Notes: generated by a model not told the origin, from the letters alone. DNA of 64,000 nt from Rahnella victoriana (GCF_004330295.1 NZ_SJOJ01000013.1:90098-154097), one strand, 5' to 3'. Numbered from the stretch's first letter, positions 25,813-35,645 are shown. A program made the numbers and translations.

Positions 25813-26520
25813 ATGGATATTCGAGTTTATAACGAAGAAACGCATCAATATGCACTTGAATTACTGAAAAACGATGGCGTCATTGTCGCGCCCAGCGTGA
25901 CGAATTACGGCGTATTTTGTTCTGCTCACAGTGCCCGCGGAATCGCCCGGATCTTCGAAATGAAAGAACGCACTAAATTCGGGCCGCTTACCTTAGGTAT
26001 CGGCGATCCTGCTGATGCACGTAAATACGCGGAAATCCCGCCAGAGTTCTCCGATGAACTGATCGCCGAACTGCTGTTAGGCATGACCACGCCGATTTTC
26101 TTCAAATCTGCCGAGTCCGCCACCTTTCCCGAACAAATGACAATGGGTGCCCCTACGGTCGGTCTTTTCTGTCACGGGATGAGCCCGATGTATGAAATCG
26201 GACGCGACTTCGGCCCGATTGCCCTCACGTCATCCAACATTTCAGGCACCGGTGGCCATCAGGTGACCCGCGAACAGGCGATTAACGATCTCGGGAAACA
26301 CGCAGATCTGGTCATTGACGGCGGACCGATTGGCTGGGATGACGCCGCTGGCCCGTTCCAGAGCAACACGGTTGTCGACTTTACCTTTAACCCGCCCCAT
26401 CTGGTTCGCCAGGGCCGTTTCCCTGCCGCACGTCTGAGCAGTCTCTTCCCGACACTGGTGACAGAACACAGTGCCTATAAAGAAGTGATGACCCTGCGCA
26501 TGGGAGAAATCACGCTGTGA
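25813..26520 (+). CDS. Sua5/YciO/YrdC-family protein
   Basis: A 235-residue protein of the family whose known members make threonylcarbamoyl-AMP or carbamoyl-AMP from ATP and bicarbonate or carbamoyl phosphate. Family landmarks present are GVIVAPSVTNYGV (the PTDTVYGL position, altered), the KER at 51-53 (the KxR nucleotide/substrate contact), PIALTSSNISG (the TSAN position) and GPFQSNTVVDFT (the G-STVVD position). GGAG at 25802-25805 sits 7 bases before the ATG. It is the first gene of a coupled operon with GAPDH-like and enzyme-I-like genes, so it is probably a specialised paralogue and not the housekeeping tRNA enzyme. Carbamoylation of a pathway intermediate is a reasonable guess only. Confidence 0.8.
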   Translation: MDIRVYNEETHQYALELLKNDGVIVAPSVTNYGVFCSAHSARGIARIFEMKERTKFGPLTLGIGDPADARKYAEIPPEFSDELIAELLLGMTTPIFFKSAESATFPEQMTMGAPTVGLFCHGMSPMYEIGRDFGPIALTSSNISGTGGHQVTREQAINDLGKHADLVIDGGPIGWDDAAGPFQSNTVVDFTFNPPHLVRQGRFPAARLSSLFPTLVTEHSAYKEVMTLRMGEITL

Positions 26521-27713
26521 GCCACGTTCATTTAGATACGCCTTACACCGGACATGCCACGTCAGAACGCGTTTTACTGGTCGGCATGGGCGCGGATATC
26601 GGTTCGAATCTTCTCTATTTGTCGGCCACTGCAGAGGTGGCGCATCCGGTGACGGACATACTGACGCACCCGGTTGATAGCGAAGGCGTGGGCGCGGAAT
26701 CACGCGGACCGCTCGAAGAACTCAAAGCGCGTCTGCTGCTGGCCAACCCGCAGCTTTTCGGCAGAGTGACCACCCATAGCGGCGAAAATGTACTGGCGAT
26801 TGACGGGCGTACTTTCCGCATCCATTTCCGTGATCTGGATGAAGACGTGTCTGATCTCGGTCACTTCAGCCTGGCGATACTGGCGACCAGTCGCCGACAT
26901 ATCCGCTCCCCCCGCCACCTCGAAAAACTGGAAGCCATTGCCCGCGTGGTCATTGGCGTGGCCGAAAACGCCGATCTTCCGGCGCTTTATCCGGCGCTGA
27001 TGAACGCCGAACCCACGCATTTCCTTGCCAGCCGCACGGCGGCAGGCGCACAGATGTCAGGCAGTTATGCCATGGGGAGTTGTCAGTGCGTCGGCTGGAC
27101 AACCGGGCTGCGTATTCTGGCGGATTACTGTTCCGGGCGAGGCATCGCACTGCACGACGTTCTGGTACACAGCGAGGTCGATATCGTCCACCCGGATACC
27201 GCATCTTCCAATTTTGGCACCCGTCGTGTCGGATCACGAACGGAAGATCCGCGAGATAACCTGCGTCCGGGCGTGTCTCAGGTTGCGGATTCCATGTTGC
27301 GTTTTGCCCCGGCCACCAGCGCGAACAATGTGTCGTTGCGAGTGCTGACCCAGCCGCCCGGTTATCAGATCCAGCGCTTTTTCCTGCGCGATCTGGATAT
27401 CGGGACGGAGGACCTGATCGGTGCCGCCCGTGCCCTGGAGTCCACCGAACCTTCGCTGATCCACGTCACCACGAACACCATCGGTTCAAGAGCCTATTCC
27501 GGCCTGCCTTCCGGTTTCGTGCTGCTGGCCACTGAGCAACATCTGTCTGTCAGACGCATCGGCGATATCACCGAAGTCGTTCTGCAAGCCTTTGTCCACA
27601 ATACGCTGGGCTACTGCGCCGCCATTCTTTCAGCAACCGACCATATCCTTCGGGGCGATGGCGTTACCCTGGTTGATTCCCATAACTCTCTTACCCTCAA
27701 GGAAAAGAAATGA
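26517..27713 (+). CDS. Glyceraldehyde-3-phosphate dehydrogenase-like protein
   Basis: A 398-residue protein with a GTG start overlapping the previous stop (GTGA). An N-terminal Rossmann-type turn, LLVGMGADIGSNL, corresponds to the GFGRIGR of GAPDH. At the catalytic position, MGSCQCVGWTTGLRIL replaces ASCTTNCLAPL, keeping a Cys (Cys189) but losing the TTN. LVHSEVDIVHP aligns with the TVHAYTND strand and keeps the catalytic His (His218). DPRDNLRPGVSQVADSM matches the RAAAxNIIPTSTGAAKAV helix. It is therefore a divergent GAPDH-fold enzyme, perhaps acting on an acyl-phosphate or aldehyde made by its neighbours. Not glycolytic GapA. Confidence 0.72.
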   Translation: MSHVHLDTPYTGHATSERVLLVGMGADIGSNLLYLSATAEVAHPVTDILTHPVDSEGVGAESRGPLEELKARLLLANPQLFGRVTTHSGENVLAIDGRTFRIHFRDLDEDVSDLGHFSLAILATSRRHIRSPRHLEKLEAIARVVIGVAENADLPALYPALMNAEPTHFLASRTAAGAQMSGSYAMGSCQCVGWTTGLRILADYCSGRGIALHDVLVHSEVDIVHPDTASSNFGTRRVGSRTEDPRDNLRPGVSQVADSMLRFAPATSANNVSLRVLTQPPGYQIQRFFLRDLDIGTEDLIGAARALESTEPSLIHVTTNTIGSRAYSGLPSGFVLLATEQHLSVRRIGDITEVVLQAFVHNTLGYCAAILSATDHILRGDGVTLVDSHNSLTLKEKK

Positions 27714-28900
27714 TCACTTCAGAACTTATCAGTCAGCCAGCCGCGCGGAGATCAGCAGGCAGAATCATCATCACCCCGGAACCTGAAACCGTGGGCATGA
27801 TCACGCACTCTCTCGGCGAACTCTCCGGTGATCTGGAGCATATTCTTTTCACCCCGAGTCTGGACTGTGCCGTTGCCAGCAAAATTATTGCCACGCCTTC
27901 CGTCGGATCAGTCGTCGTGACCCGTAATGAATTCTCCGACCACGCCCGTAAAATGCTCCATGAATCGGGGATCGGACTGGTGGTGTATAACGAAGAAGAA
28001 TTCGACAAAACCAGCCGGTGCATCGTGAACAAAGATGGCCTGACTTCTCTGCGCGAAGACGTGCCGGTCAGCGCCATCTGTTCCGTACTGAATCAGCGTA
28101 ATCTCGCCATTTATCGCCGTTTCGGTGTCAAATCGCTGGGCTATTTCAGATTCAAGTTCTGCCTGTTCCAGCTCTTTAGTCAGGAGCCGGAAGCGTACAA
28201 CGACAATGCCCATATCGAAGACTTCCTGTATGAGCAGCTCGTCGAGCTGGGCAAACAAAACTGGACCAGCATTCGTTGCGTCCTCTCTGATCTGACGACG
28301 GCGGAGCTGGCGGAGGTCGGGGTCAGCGTCCCTGCGGAAATGAACCCGGACATGGGCGTGCGCGGGCCACGTATCATTACACAGTGGGCGCCGGAATTAG
28401 CCGCCATCCGCCGCTTCCAGCAGGAATTCGATACCCCGATAAAAATCAGCGCGCCGTTCATTTCCACTATCGGGGAATACTGCACTTTCGTGGAGATGGT
28501 CGAACAGGCAGGCATTGAACGTTCAGGCGTTGAACTGGGCTTTACGCTGGAAGTCCCGGCGCTGGCTGAAGAACTGGATGATTTGTTCACGACGGCAAAA
28601 GTTGATTTTATGGCGATTGGTACGTCGGATCTGTTCTCCCTGTTCAACGGAGTTTGCCGCAACAATCAGGCACTTTCCGTTTCACCTACCAGCAATGCCA
28701 ATATCCGTCTCTTGCGACGGGTGGTGTCATGCGCCCGTGAACATGGCGTGCATACTTTTGTGTGTGGCGAAGTGCGCCGCAATGAGAAGGTGATGGCCGA
28801 GTTGCTGCAGGCCGGTGTGGGCGAACTCATTTGCTCCGCTCAGGTCAATGAGCTTTGTACTGTATTTCATATCTCCGGCACTCCGCGTTCAGCAAAATGA
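27710..28900 (+). CDS. Stand-alone PEP-utilising enzyme (enzyme I/PpsA-like)
   Basis: A 396-residue protein whose ATG overlaps the previous stop (ATGA). Residues about 55-95 resemble the swivelling phospho-His domain; DHARKMLHESGIGLVV aligns with SHAAIVARELGIPAVV of PEP-utilising enzymes and keeps the His (His78). The PEP-binding barrel follows: GYFRFKF (Arg147, the RTEF position), NPDMGVRGPRI (Arg218, the NPFLGWRAIR position), LEVPAL (Glu281), FMAIGTSDLFS (Asp307) and VCGEV (Cys352, the catalytic-acid position). It lacks the HPr-binding helical domain of enzyme I and the ATP-grasp domain of PpsA, so the phosphoryl acceptor must be something else. Confidence 0.78.
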   Translation: MITSELISQPAARRSAGRIIITPEPETVGMITHSLGELSGDLEHILFTPSLDCAVASKIIATPSVGSVVVTRNEFSDHARKMLHESGIGLVVYNEEEFDKTSRCIVNKDGLTSLREDVPVSAICSVLNQRNLAIYRRFGVKSLGYFRFKFCLFQLFSQEPEAYNDNAHIEDFLYEQLVELGKQNWTSIRCVLSDLTTAELAEVGVSVPAEMNPDMGVRGPRIITQWAPELAAIRRFQQEFDTPIKISAPFISTIGEYCTFVEMVEQAGIERSGVELGFTLEVPALAEELDDLFTTAKVDFMAIGTSDLFSLFNGVCRNNQALSVSPTSNANIRLLRRVVSCAREHGVHTFVCGEVRRNEKVMAELLQAGVGELICSAQVNELCTVFHISGTPRSAK

Positions 28901-28916
28901 CCGCGTATTGACTCAC

Positions 28917-28937
28917 GGGGGCTTATGTCCGGCCCCC
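28917..28937 (+). promoter_or_regulatory. Hairpin between the third and fourth genes of the cluster
   Basis: GGGGGC (28917-28922) and GCCCCC (28932-28937) enclose a 9-base loop. There is no T-run, so it is more likely an mRNA stability or attenuation element than a terminator. It fills the only gap (77 bp) in an otherwise overlapping operon. Confidence 0.45.
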
Positions 28938-28977
28938 TGATTTCACCGGTTTCTGTTCTTCAGGGCGAGGTCAGCCG

Positions 28978-29502
28978 ATGTTTTATACCGTGGAATGCAC
29001 GTATACCGATCCTGAAAGCGAAGAAAGCTGGAATGATTTTTACAGCCTTGAAAAGCTGCCCGCCCTGATTTCCGTCAGCGGATTCAGCACTTCACAACGC
29101 TTCAAAGCCCTGACGCCGGGCTGTCCGGTTTATCTCGCGATTCATACCGTCAGGGACGCACAGGTGATCGCTGGTGAGGAATACCGGCAGAAAGGAGGAG
29201 GCAGTTTCGCGCGCTGGCAGGCTTACATCAGCGACTGGCACCGAAACCTGTACGAATGCGCAGAACCGGCACCTGACGTTGCCGAAGATGAACTGCTGCT
29301 GCTCAGTGCACGGCCTCTCAACATGGCCGGGACGGCGCTGCGCTGGCCGTCACGGGAAATGCAGGCTGCCGGGCTTGATGCGTGCCCGGCTTATCGGGTG
29401 GCGTATGTCATCCCCCGCGAAAAAACCGGTTTATTCGCGGGAACAGCTGACGTGTATTTCTACGAACCTGTCACGCCACAACTGCGCAACCCGCCGTTAT
29501 GA
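28978..29502 (+). CDS. EthD/DUF4286-like ferredoxin-fold protein
   Basis: A 174-residue protein, RBS AGGGCGAGG at 28962-28970. The first half reads like a dimeric alpha/beta-barrel domain: [20 protein letters not shown], then [10 protein letters not shown], then PVYLAIHTV. The second half ([14 protein letters not shown] onward) has a repeated-domain feel, with [13 protein letters not shown] as a possible second strand set. Such folds serve as small enzymes or binding proteins in degradative and biosynthetic clusters. It is the last gene of the AraC-linked operon and overlaps the convergent msrA by 6 bp. No function assigned. Confidence 0.6.
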   Translation: MFYTVECTYTDPESEESWNDFYSLEKLPALISVSGFSTSQRFKALTPGCPVYLAIHTVRDAQVIAGEEYRQKGGGSFARWQAYISDWHRNLYECAEPAPDVAEDELLLLSARPLNMAGTALRWPSREMQAAGLDACPAYRVAYVIPREKTGLFAGTADVYFYEPVTPQLRNPPL

Positions 29503-30042
29503 CTGCTGCAAAGATTTGGTGCGCTGCGCAAAGCTCTTACGCAACTTTTGCAGTTTCGGTGGGATCACTGCCATGCAATAACGGTTCTGCTGCCCGGCGC
29601 CATCCCAGTAATTCTGGTGATAGCCTTCGGCCACGTACACTTCGCCGAGCGGTTCGATGCTGGTCACGATCGGATCACGGTGATCATGCTGCGCGCGCAG
29701 TATGGCGGCTTCCGCCTCCGCTTTCTGCTGTTCATTGGCCGGGAAAATCGCCGAACGGTATTGCGTGCCGACGTCATTCCCCTGACGGTTAAGCTGGGTC
29801 GGATCGTGGGTCACAAAGTGGATATCCAGCAGATCGCCGTAGCTCAGTTTTTCCGGGTCAAAACCGACGCGGATGGCTTCTGCATGGCCGGTCGTGCCGG
29901 TGCAAACCTGTTCATAGGTCGGATTCGGGCGACGGCCGCCGGTGTACACACTTTCCACCGACTCGACGCCGATGACGTCTTTGAACACCGCTTCCGTACA
30001 CCAGAAGCAACCACCGCCGAAAATAGCGTATTCGATTGTCAT
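29497..30042 (-). CDS. msrA: Peptide-methionine (S)-S-oxide reductase
   Basis: A 181-residue cytosolic enzyme that reduces the S-epimer of methionine sulfoxide. The catalytic motif GGGCFWC is at residues 9-15 (nucleophile Cys12). [11 protein letters not shown] and [12 protein letters not shown] complete the family signature. It has no long N-terminal extension, so it is the short MsrA type. GGAG precedes the ATG by 5 bases. Monocistronic as far as can be seen. Confidence 0.93.
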   Translation of the reverse strand: MTIEYAIFGGGCFWCTEAVFKDVIGVESVESVYTGGRRPNPTYEQVCTGTTGHAEAIRVGFDPEKLSYGDLLDIHFVTHDPTQLNRQGNDVGTQYRSAIFPANEQQKAEAEAAILRAQHDHRDPIVTSIEPLGEVYVAEGYHQNYWDGAGQQNRYCMAVIPPKLQKLRKSFAQRTKSLQQS

Positions 30043-30264
30043 GCAGACTCCTTAATTTAGGCAACAAAGGAAATATGGGGACAGATGACACTGAGATAAA
30101 GGGTTTACAATAAATAACCGGCTGTGTGAATTTCTTCTGCGCAGAAAAAGAGAATATTTTGTGTCAGTTAATTTCCCACAGAAATAATGCTGATATTGCG
30201 TCTGATTGATCTGCCTTTTTTTTCGTGGCAGACTCACTGACATTGAAATACACGGAATTCCCCT

Positions 30265-30900
30265 ATGAAAGACGTAATTGAAGGCTTCCTCAGATTCCAG
30301 AAAGAGGCGTTTCCTCAACGCTCTAAGCTATTCAAAGAACTCGCGTTAAACCAAAATCCTAAGACCCTGTTTATCTCCTGTTCCGACAGCCGTCTGGTGC
30401 CGGAATTAGTGACGCAACGTGAACCGGGTGAACTGTTTGTGATCCGTAATGCCGGGAATATTGTGCCGCCATTCGGGCCGGAACCGGGCGGCGTTTCCGC
30501 TACGGTCGAGTACGCCGTTAAAGCACTGGGCGTGAAAGATATCGTCATCTGCGGGCATTCCAACTGCGGCGCAATGAGCGCCATCGCTAACTGCACCTGT
30601 CTGGATCACATGCCTGCGGTCGCGCACTGGCTGCGTTATTCCGATGCCGCGAAAGCGATTAATGAATCCGTCGAACACGAAAATCCAGAAGCTCGTGTGA
30701 ACGGTATGGTGCACCAGAACGTCGTGGCTCAGCTGAGCAACCTGCGTACGCATCCTTGCGTGGCGGTCGCGCTGGCGAAAGGGGAAATTACCCTGCACGG
30801 CTGGGTGTATGATATTGAATCCGGTTGCATCGAAGCCTTTGATGCGAAAAGCGCATCCTTTATTTCGCTGTCAGATAATCCGGAAGTCCGCGCCAGTTAA
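30265..30900 (+). CDS. cynT: Beta-class carbonic anhydrase, CynT-like
   Basis: A 211-residue zinc enzyme. The ligands are in [10 protein letters not shown] (Cys39, with Asp41-Arg43 as the catalytic dyad) and [11 protein letters not shown] (His98, Cys101), the same numbering as E. coli CynT. The text [18 protein letters not shown] and the tail [10 protein letters not shown] also follow CynT more closely than Can. No cynR, cynS or cynX lies beside it, so it is probably a stand-alone bicarbonate supplier and not part of cyanate detoxification. A 222-bp spacer upstream would hold its promoter. Confidence 0.85.
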   Translation: MKDVIEGFLRFQKEAFPQRSKLFKELALNQNPKTLFISCSDSRLVPELVTQREPGELFVIRNAGNIVPPFGPEPGGVSATVEYAVKALGVKDIVICGHSNCGAMSAIANCTCLDHMPAVAHWLRYSDAAKAINESVEHENPEARVNGMVHQNVVAQLSNLRTHPCVAVALAKGEITLHGWVYDIESGCIEAFDAKSASFISLSDNPEVRAS

Positions 30901-30918
30901 TTGCCCGTAAAATAAAAC

Positions 30919-30950
30919 ATCCGGAACAGTGTTAAATAATGTTCCGGATG
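30919..30950 (+). terminator. Hairpin after the carbonic anhydrase gene
   Basis: CATCCGGAACA and TGTTCCGGATG form a perfect 11-bp stem. The T-run is weak (ATAAATC), so termination strength is uncertain. Confidence 0.6.
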
Positions 30951-31063
30951 ATAAATCAGCGACTTAAGTCTTATTATATTGTTGTCTTACCCTCTGCCGT
31001 AATATCCCCCTGCCTGAACGACAGTTAACCGATTTCTCTTTTACGCCACAGCGAGAATAATTG

Positions 31064-32191
31064 ATGCCTGTTATCACGTTAGACCGTCTGGCCGATTGTC
31101 CTGCTGCACAGTGGGATGCGCTGGTGCCTGCGCAACAGCCTTTCCTCAGTTATGCCTTTTTATCGGCGCTGGAAGACAGCGGCAGCCTGGGACCGCACTC
31201 CGGCTGGCGTCCGCAGCATCTGCTCTGGCAGGAAAACGGTGAAATCCGCGCCGCTATTCCCGGCTACCGCAAGCGCCATTCTTATGGCGAATACGTCTTT
31301 GATCAGGGCTGGGCGGATGCCTGCCAGCGTTCGGGCATTGCCTATTACCCGAAATGGCTTGGCGCGGTGCCGTTCAGCCCGGTGACCGGCGCACGGTTGC
31401 TGGGCGAGGAATCTGCCGCCATCAGCCTGTTGCAGGCGTTGCCGGATTATCTGGAAGAGAACGGCCTGACCGGCGCGCACATCAATTTTACCGACGAGCG
31501 CGCCAACCGGCTGATGGGCAGTGAAGCGGTGTGGCAGCACCGGCAGGGTTTGCAATATCACTGGCAGAATCGCGGTTACCGCGATTTTCAGGATTACCTC
31601 GATGCGCTGACATCACGCAAGCGTAAACAGTTTCGCAAAGAGCGCGAACAGGTAGCCGCGCAGGGAATTGATTTTGTCTGGCGGGAAGGCGCGCAGGTAA
31701 CTGAATCACAATGGGATTTCGTTTATGCCTGCTACAGCAACACCTATCATATTCGCGGCCAGTCGCCGTATCTGACCCGCACTTTTTTCAGCCTGCTGGC
31801 GGAAAGAATGCCGGAGGCGATCCGCGTCGTCTTCGCGCAACAAAACGGCCGCGACGTGGCAATGGCGTTCAGCTTAATCAGTGGCGATACGTTTTACGGG
31901 CGTTACTGGGGCTGCCTGGCAGAATTCGACCGGCTGCATTTTGAAACCTGTTTCTATCAGGGAATGGAATACGCGATTGCCAGCGGGCTGGCGCGTTTTG
32001 ACGCGGGCGCACAAGGTGAACACAAACTGCTGCGCGGCTTTGAGCCGGTGATCACCGACTCGTGGCACTATTTACGGCATCCGGGTTTACGTGACGCCGT
32101 GGAAGATTTTCTGCTGGAAGAACGTGCAGCCGTGCAGCGCTGGGCGGACGAAGCCCGCGAAGTACTGCCCTACCGGCACGACGTCGTTTAA
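31064..32191 (+). CDS. FemAB/GNAT-like protein (DUF482, PF04339 type)
   Basis: A 375-residue soluble protein from the ATG at 31064; the TTG just before it is less likely. Typical segments are HINFTDERANRLM, RKRKQFRKEREQVAAQGIDF and GAQGEHKLLRGFEPV, the last being the near-invariant C-terminal motif of this family. Members belong to the acyl-transferase (GNAT/FemAB) clan and are annotated as peptidoglycan biosynthesis-like. The real reaction is not established. Convergent with the ABC exporter gene. Confidence 0.8.
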   Translation: MPVITLDRLADCPAAQWDALVPAQQPFLSYAFLSALEDSGSLGPHSGWRPQHLLWQENGEIRAAIPGYRKRHSYGEYVFDQGWADACQRSGIAYYPKWLGAVPFSPVTGARLLGEESAAISLLQALPDYLEENGLTGAHINFTDERANRLMGSEAVWQHRQGLQYHWQNRGYRDFQDYLDALTSRKRKQFRKEREQVAAQGIDFVWREGAQVTESQWDFVYACYSNTYHIRGQSPYLTRTFFSLLAERMPEAIRVVFAQQNGRDVAMAFSLISGDTFYGRYWGCLAEFDRLHFETCFYQGMEYAIASGLARFDAGAQGEHKLLRGFEPVITDSWHYLRHPGLRDAVEDFLLEERAAVQRWADEAREVLPYRHDVV

Positions 32192-32200
32192 GTTCCGGCC

Positions 32201-34033
32201 TTAATCCATGCCGACAAATCCGCCGGTCTGATGTTGCCACAGGCGCGCATAAAGCCCGCCGTGCGCCAGCAGTTCGGCGTGATTGCCCGTCTCAACAATC
32301 TGCCCTTTTTCCAGCACCACCAGCCGGTCCATTTTAGCGATCGTCGATAAGCGGTGTGCAATCGCAATCACCGTTTTGCCGCCCATCAGCGTCTCAAGAC
32401 TTTCCTGAATCGCCGCTTCCACTTCGGAATCCAGCGCCGACGTGGCTTCATCCATGATCAGAATCGGTGCGTTTTTCAGTAATACGCGGGCAATCGCGAT
32501 ACGCTGACGCTGGCCGCCGGAAAGTTTCACCCCGCGTTCGCCGACATGCGCATCCAGCCCGGTTCTGCCCAGCGAATCATAGAGTTCGGGAATAAATTCG
32601 TCGGCGCGTGCCTGACGGATTGCCAGCTGCAACTCTTCTTCCGTTGCGTCCGGCCGTCCGTACAGCAGGTTATCGCGGATCGAACGGTGCAGCAGCGAGG
32701 TATCCTGCGTGATCATGCCGATTTGCGCGCGCAGGCTTTCCTGCGTGACCTCCGCGATGTTCTGCTGATCAATCAGAATGCGGCCGCCGTCGATGTCATA
32801 CAGGCGCAGCAGCAGGTTCACCAGCGTGGATTTCCCCGCGCCGGACGGTCCGATCAGGCCGATCTTCTCGCCGGGGCGGATCGCCAGATCCAGATGATGG
32901 ATCACCCTGCCGCCTTTGCCGTAATTGAAGTCCACATGATCAAAGTGGATCGCACCCTGATCGACTTTCAGTGCTTTCGCCTGCGGTTGATCGGTGACGC
33001 TCAGCGGTTTCGCAATGGTATGCAGGCCGTCCTGCACCATACCGATATTTTCGAAAATACCGTTCACCACCCACATGATCCAGCCGGACATATTCACAAT
33101 ACGGATAACCAGGCCGGTCGCCAACGCGATGGCCCCGACGCTGATCAGCGACTGCGTCCACAACCACAAAGCCAGACCGGTGGTGCTGACGATCAGCAGG
33201 CCGTTCAGCGTGGTGATCGACACGTCCATGCCGGTAACCAGACGCCCCGCCAGCTGGGTTTTCTCCGTCTGTTCGGTGATCGCTTCGCGGGCGTATTTCT
33301 GCTCGAGATCGGTATGCGCGAACAGTTTCAGCGTGGTGATATTGGTGTAACCGTCAACGATGCAGCCCATCAGTTTTGAGCGCGCTTCCGACGACTGCAC
33401 CGAACGTTGTTTCACGCGCGGCACGAAATAACGCAGGCACACGCCATAGCCGAAAATCCAGATAATCAGCGGGATCATCAGCCGCCAGTCGGCTTCGGCA
33501 AACAGGAACAGCGCACTGGCGGCGTAAATCACCACATGCCAGATGGCATCCACCGCCTGCACCGCAGAATCGCGCAGCGAGTTCCCGGTCTGCATGATGC
33601 GCTGGGCAATGCGTCCGGCGAAATCGCTCTGGAAAAAGTTCAGACTTTGTTTGAGGACATACTTATGATTCTGCCAGCGGATCATGCTGGTCATGCCGGG
33701 GCTGATAGTCTGGTGAACCAGCAAATCATGCAGCCCGATAAATACCGGCCGCAGGATCATCGCCACCGCCGCCATCCACAACAGCTCGCCCATATGGTCG
33801 GTGAAAAAACTGCCCGGCGGGGTGTCTTTGGTCAGATCGATAATCTGGCTGAGATAGCTGAATAGCGAGACTTCAATCAGCGCGCAGACCAGCCCGACCA
33901 CCAGCAAAATCGCAAAGCTTGGCCAGACCTGACGCAGATAATAAAGATAGAAAGGCAGAACCTGATCCGGCGGCTGAGCGGCCGGTGCCTCACGGAAGAT
34001 GTCGATCATTCGCTCGAAACGGCGAAACAGCAT
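32201..34033 (-). CDS. ABC-type exporter, fused membrane and ATPase domains
   Basis: A 610-residue half-transporter from the ATG at 34033, preceded by AAGGGG; an upstream in-frame ATG at 34084 lacks a good site. Residues about 25-330 form the six-helix type-I exporter domain. The ATPase has Walker A GLIGPSGAGKSTLV, signature LSGGQRQRIAIAR, Walker B ILIMDEATSALD and the switch AHRLSTI. It acts as a homodimer in the inner membrane. The substrate is unknown; layout and length suggest MsbA/multidrug-like exporters. Confidence 0.88.
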   Translation of the reverse strand: MLFRRFERMIDIFREAPAAQPPDQVLPFYLYYLRQVWPSFAILLVVGLVCALIEVSLFSYLSQIIDLTKDTPPGSFFTDHMGELLWMAAVAMILRPVFIGLHDLLVHQTISPGMTSMIRWQNHKYVLKQSLNFFQSDFAGRIAQRIMQTGNSLRDSAVQAVDAIWHVVIYAASALFLFAEADWRLMIPLIIWIFGYGVCLRYFVPRVKQRSVQSSEARSKLMGCIVDGYTNITTLKLFAHTDLEQKYAREAITEQTEKTQLAGRLVTGMDVSITTLNGLLIVSTTGLALWLWTQSLISVGAIALATGLVIRIVNMSGWIMWVVNGIFENIGMVQDGLHTIAKPLSVTDQPQAKALKVDQGAIHFDHVDFNYGKGGRVIHHLDLAIRPGEKIGLIGPSGAGKSTLVNLLLRLYDIDGGRILIDQQNIAEVTQESLRAQIGMITQDTSLLHRSIRDNLLYGRPDATEEELQLAIRQARADEFIPELYDSLGRTGLDAHVGERGVKLSGGQRQRIAIARVLLKNAPILIMDEATSALDSEVEAAIQESLETLMGGKTVIAIAHRLSTIAKMDRLVVLEKGQIVETGNHAELLAHGGLYARLWQHQTGGFVGMD

Positions 34034-34136
34034 AGCGATCCCCTTGATGATATCCCTGTCGGCGTTGCCGGATTTCCATGCCATTTCAACGCCGTAAAGG
34101 GGAAAGCTTAGTGCATATCGCGCAGAGTGCCGCCGC

Positions 34137-35636
34137 TTATTTCTTCAGCACCGCATCTTTTTGCAACAGCGACAGAACAAACGCCAGCACCATCACGCAG
34201 GCAGCGATCAGATACACCGAGTGCAGCGCCGAGCCAAACGCCTGCAAATAATCAGCGCGGATGGCAGTGGGTAATTCCTGCACCGCCTGCGCGCTGAGGG
34301 AACGCGGAAGCACCGTGCCTTCGGGGATCAGCGCCACCAGCTGATCACGCAGGACGTGGGTGAAAATGGCACCAAACATCGCCACGCCAATCGAACCGCC
34401 AATCGAACGGAACAGCGTCACCCCGGAGGTCGCCACGCCCATCTGTTTCATCGATACCGAGTTTTGCACCGCCAGCACCAGCACCTGCATCACCATCCCG
34501 AGGCCAAGGCCGAGCACGCCGATGTAGAGATACAACATATGCACCGGCGTGCTGACTTTCAGCAGAGCCAGTAACACCATGCCGGCAAAACTCAGCAAGG
34601 TGCCGATAATCGGGAAGATACGGTAACGCCCGATGCGGCTGATCAGCCGTCCGCTGATAATCGAACTGACCAGCAACGCGCCCATCAGCGGCAACAGTTG
34701 CATCCCGGCTTCCGACGGCGACGAGCCTTTTACCACCTGCAAATACAGCGGCAGGAAGGTCATCGACCCCATCAGCGACATGCCGATAATAAAGCTGATC
34801 GCGCAACTGAGCAGGAAGGTACGGTCGCGGAACAGTCCCAGCGGAATGATCGGTTCAGCGGCCAGCGTTTCTTCATAAATAAAGCCGCCGAGTGTCACGA
34901 TACCGAAGGCGAGAATGCACCACAGTTGCGGATCCGACCACTGATACACCGTGCCACCTTCGCTGGTGAACAAAATGATGCAGGTCAGTGCCGCCGCGAG
35001 ATACCCCGCGCCGAGAAAATCGATTTCATGGCGGATGCGTGCGCTCTGTGATTTCAGCGCCACGCCAATCACCAGCAGGGCAAAAATCCCCAGTGGCAGG
35101 TTGATGTAGAAAATCCAGCGCCACGAAATGTGTTCTACCAGAAAACCACCGATCAGCGGCCCGATCACCGTCGCCAGGCCAAACACGCCGCCGAACAGCC
35201 CCTGATATTTTCCGCGCTCAGAAGGCGGGATCACATCACCGACCGCCGCCATACTGACCACCATCAGCCCGCCACCGCCCAGCCCCTGCAAGGCGCGCAT
35301 CAGGATCAGCTGCGTCATGTTCTGCGCCAGCCCGCACAATACCGAACCGAGCAGGAACACGATAATCGCCGTTTGCAGCACGACCTTGCGCCCCAGCAGA
35401 TCGCCGAACTTACCGTACAGCGGTACCACAATCGTGGACGCCAGCAGATAAGAGGTCACGACCCACGAAAGCTGATCCAGCCCGCCGAGTTCACTGACGA
35501 TGGTCGGCAGCGCGGTGGACACAATCGTCTGGTCAAGTGCGGCCAGCAGCATCACCAGCATCAGCGCGGAGAACAGCAGCTTTATCGAAGGCTTCTGTTC
35601 CGTCACGTCGCGCTGTGCCGAATTTATTGTCGTCAT
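34137..35636 (-). CDS. DHA2-family (EmrB/QacA) multidrug MFS exporter
   Basis: About 499 residues with fourteen membrane segments. Motif A is [15 protein letters not shown]. The first helix carries [18 protein letters not shown], the classic DHA2 start, and motif C is [18 protein letters not shown]. The start at 35636 is placed by AGGA 8 bases upstream. It is divergent from a tetR gene across an AT-rich palindromic spacer, the usual layout of a drug pump and its repressor. No membrane-fusion partner gene is adjacent. Confidence 0.9.
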   Translation of the reverse strand: MTTINSAQRDVTEQKPSIKLLFSALMLVMLLAALDQTIVSTALPTIVSELGGLDQLSWVVTSYLLASTIVVPLYGKFGDLLGRKVVLQTAIIVFLLGSVLCGLAQNMTQLILMRALQGLGGGGLMVVSMAAVGDVIPPSERGKYQGLFGGVFGLATVIGPLIGGFLVEHISWRWIFYINLPLGIFALLVIGVALKSQSARIRHEIDFLGAGYLAAALTCIILFTSEGGTVYQWSDPQLWCILAFGIVTLGGFIYEETLAAEPIIPLGLFRDRTFLLSCAISFIIGMSLMGSMTFLPLYLQVVKGSSPSEAGMQLLPLMGALLVSSIISGRLISRIGRYRIFPIIGTLLSFAGMVLLALLKVSTPVHMLYLYIGVLGLGLGMVMQVLVLAVQNSVSMKQMGVATSGVTLFRSIGGSIGVAMFGAIFTHVLRDQLVALIPEGTVLPRSLSAQAVQELPTAIRADYLQAFGSALHSVYLIAACVMVLAFVLSLLQKDAVLKK

Positions 35637-35645
35637 GAATGACAT

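Noticed and set aside
25813..26520. Housekeeping tRNA threonylcarbamoyl-adenylate synthase (TsaC)
   Set aside because: The PTDTVYGL segment is altered and the gene is coupled to an AraC-linked metabolic operon.
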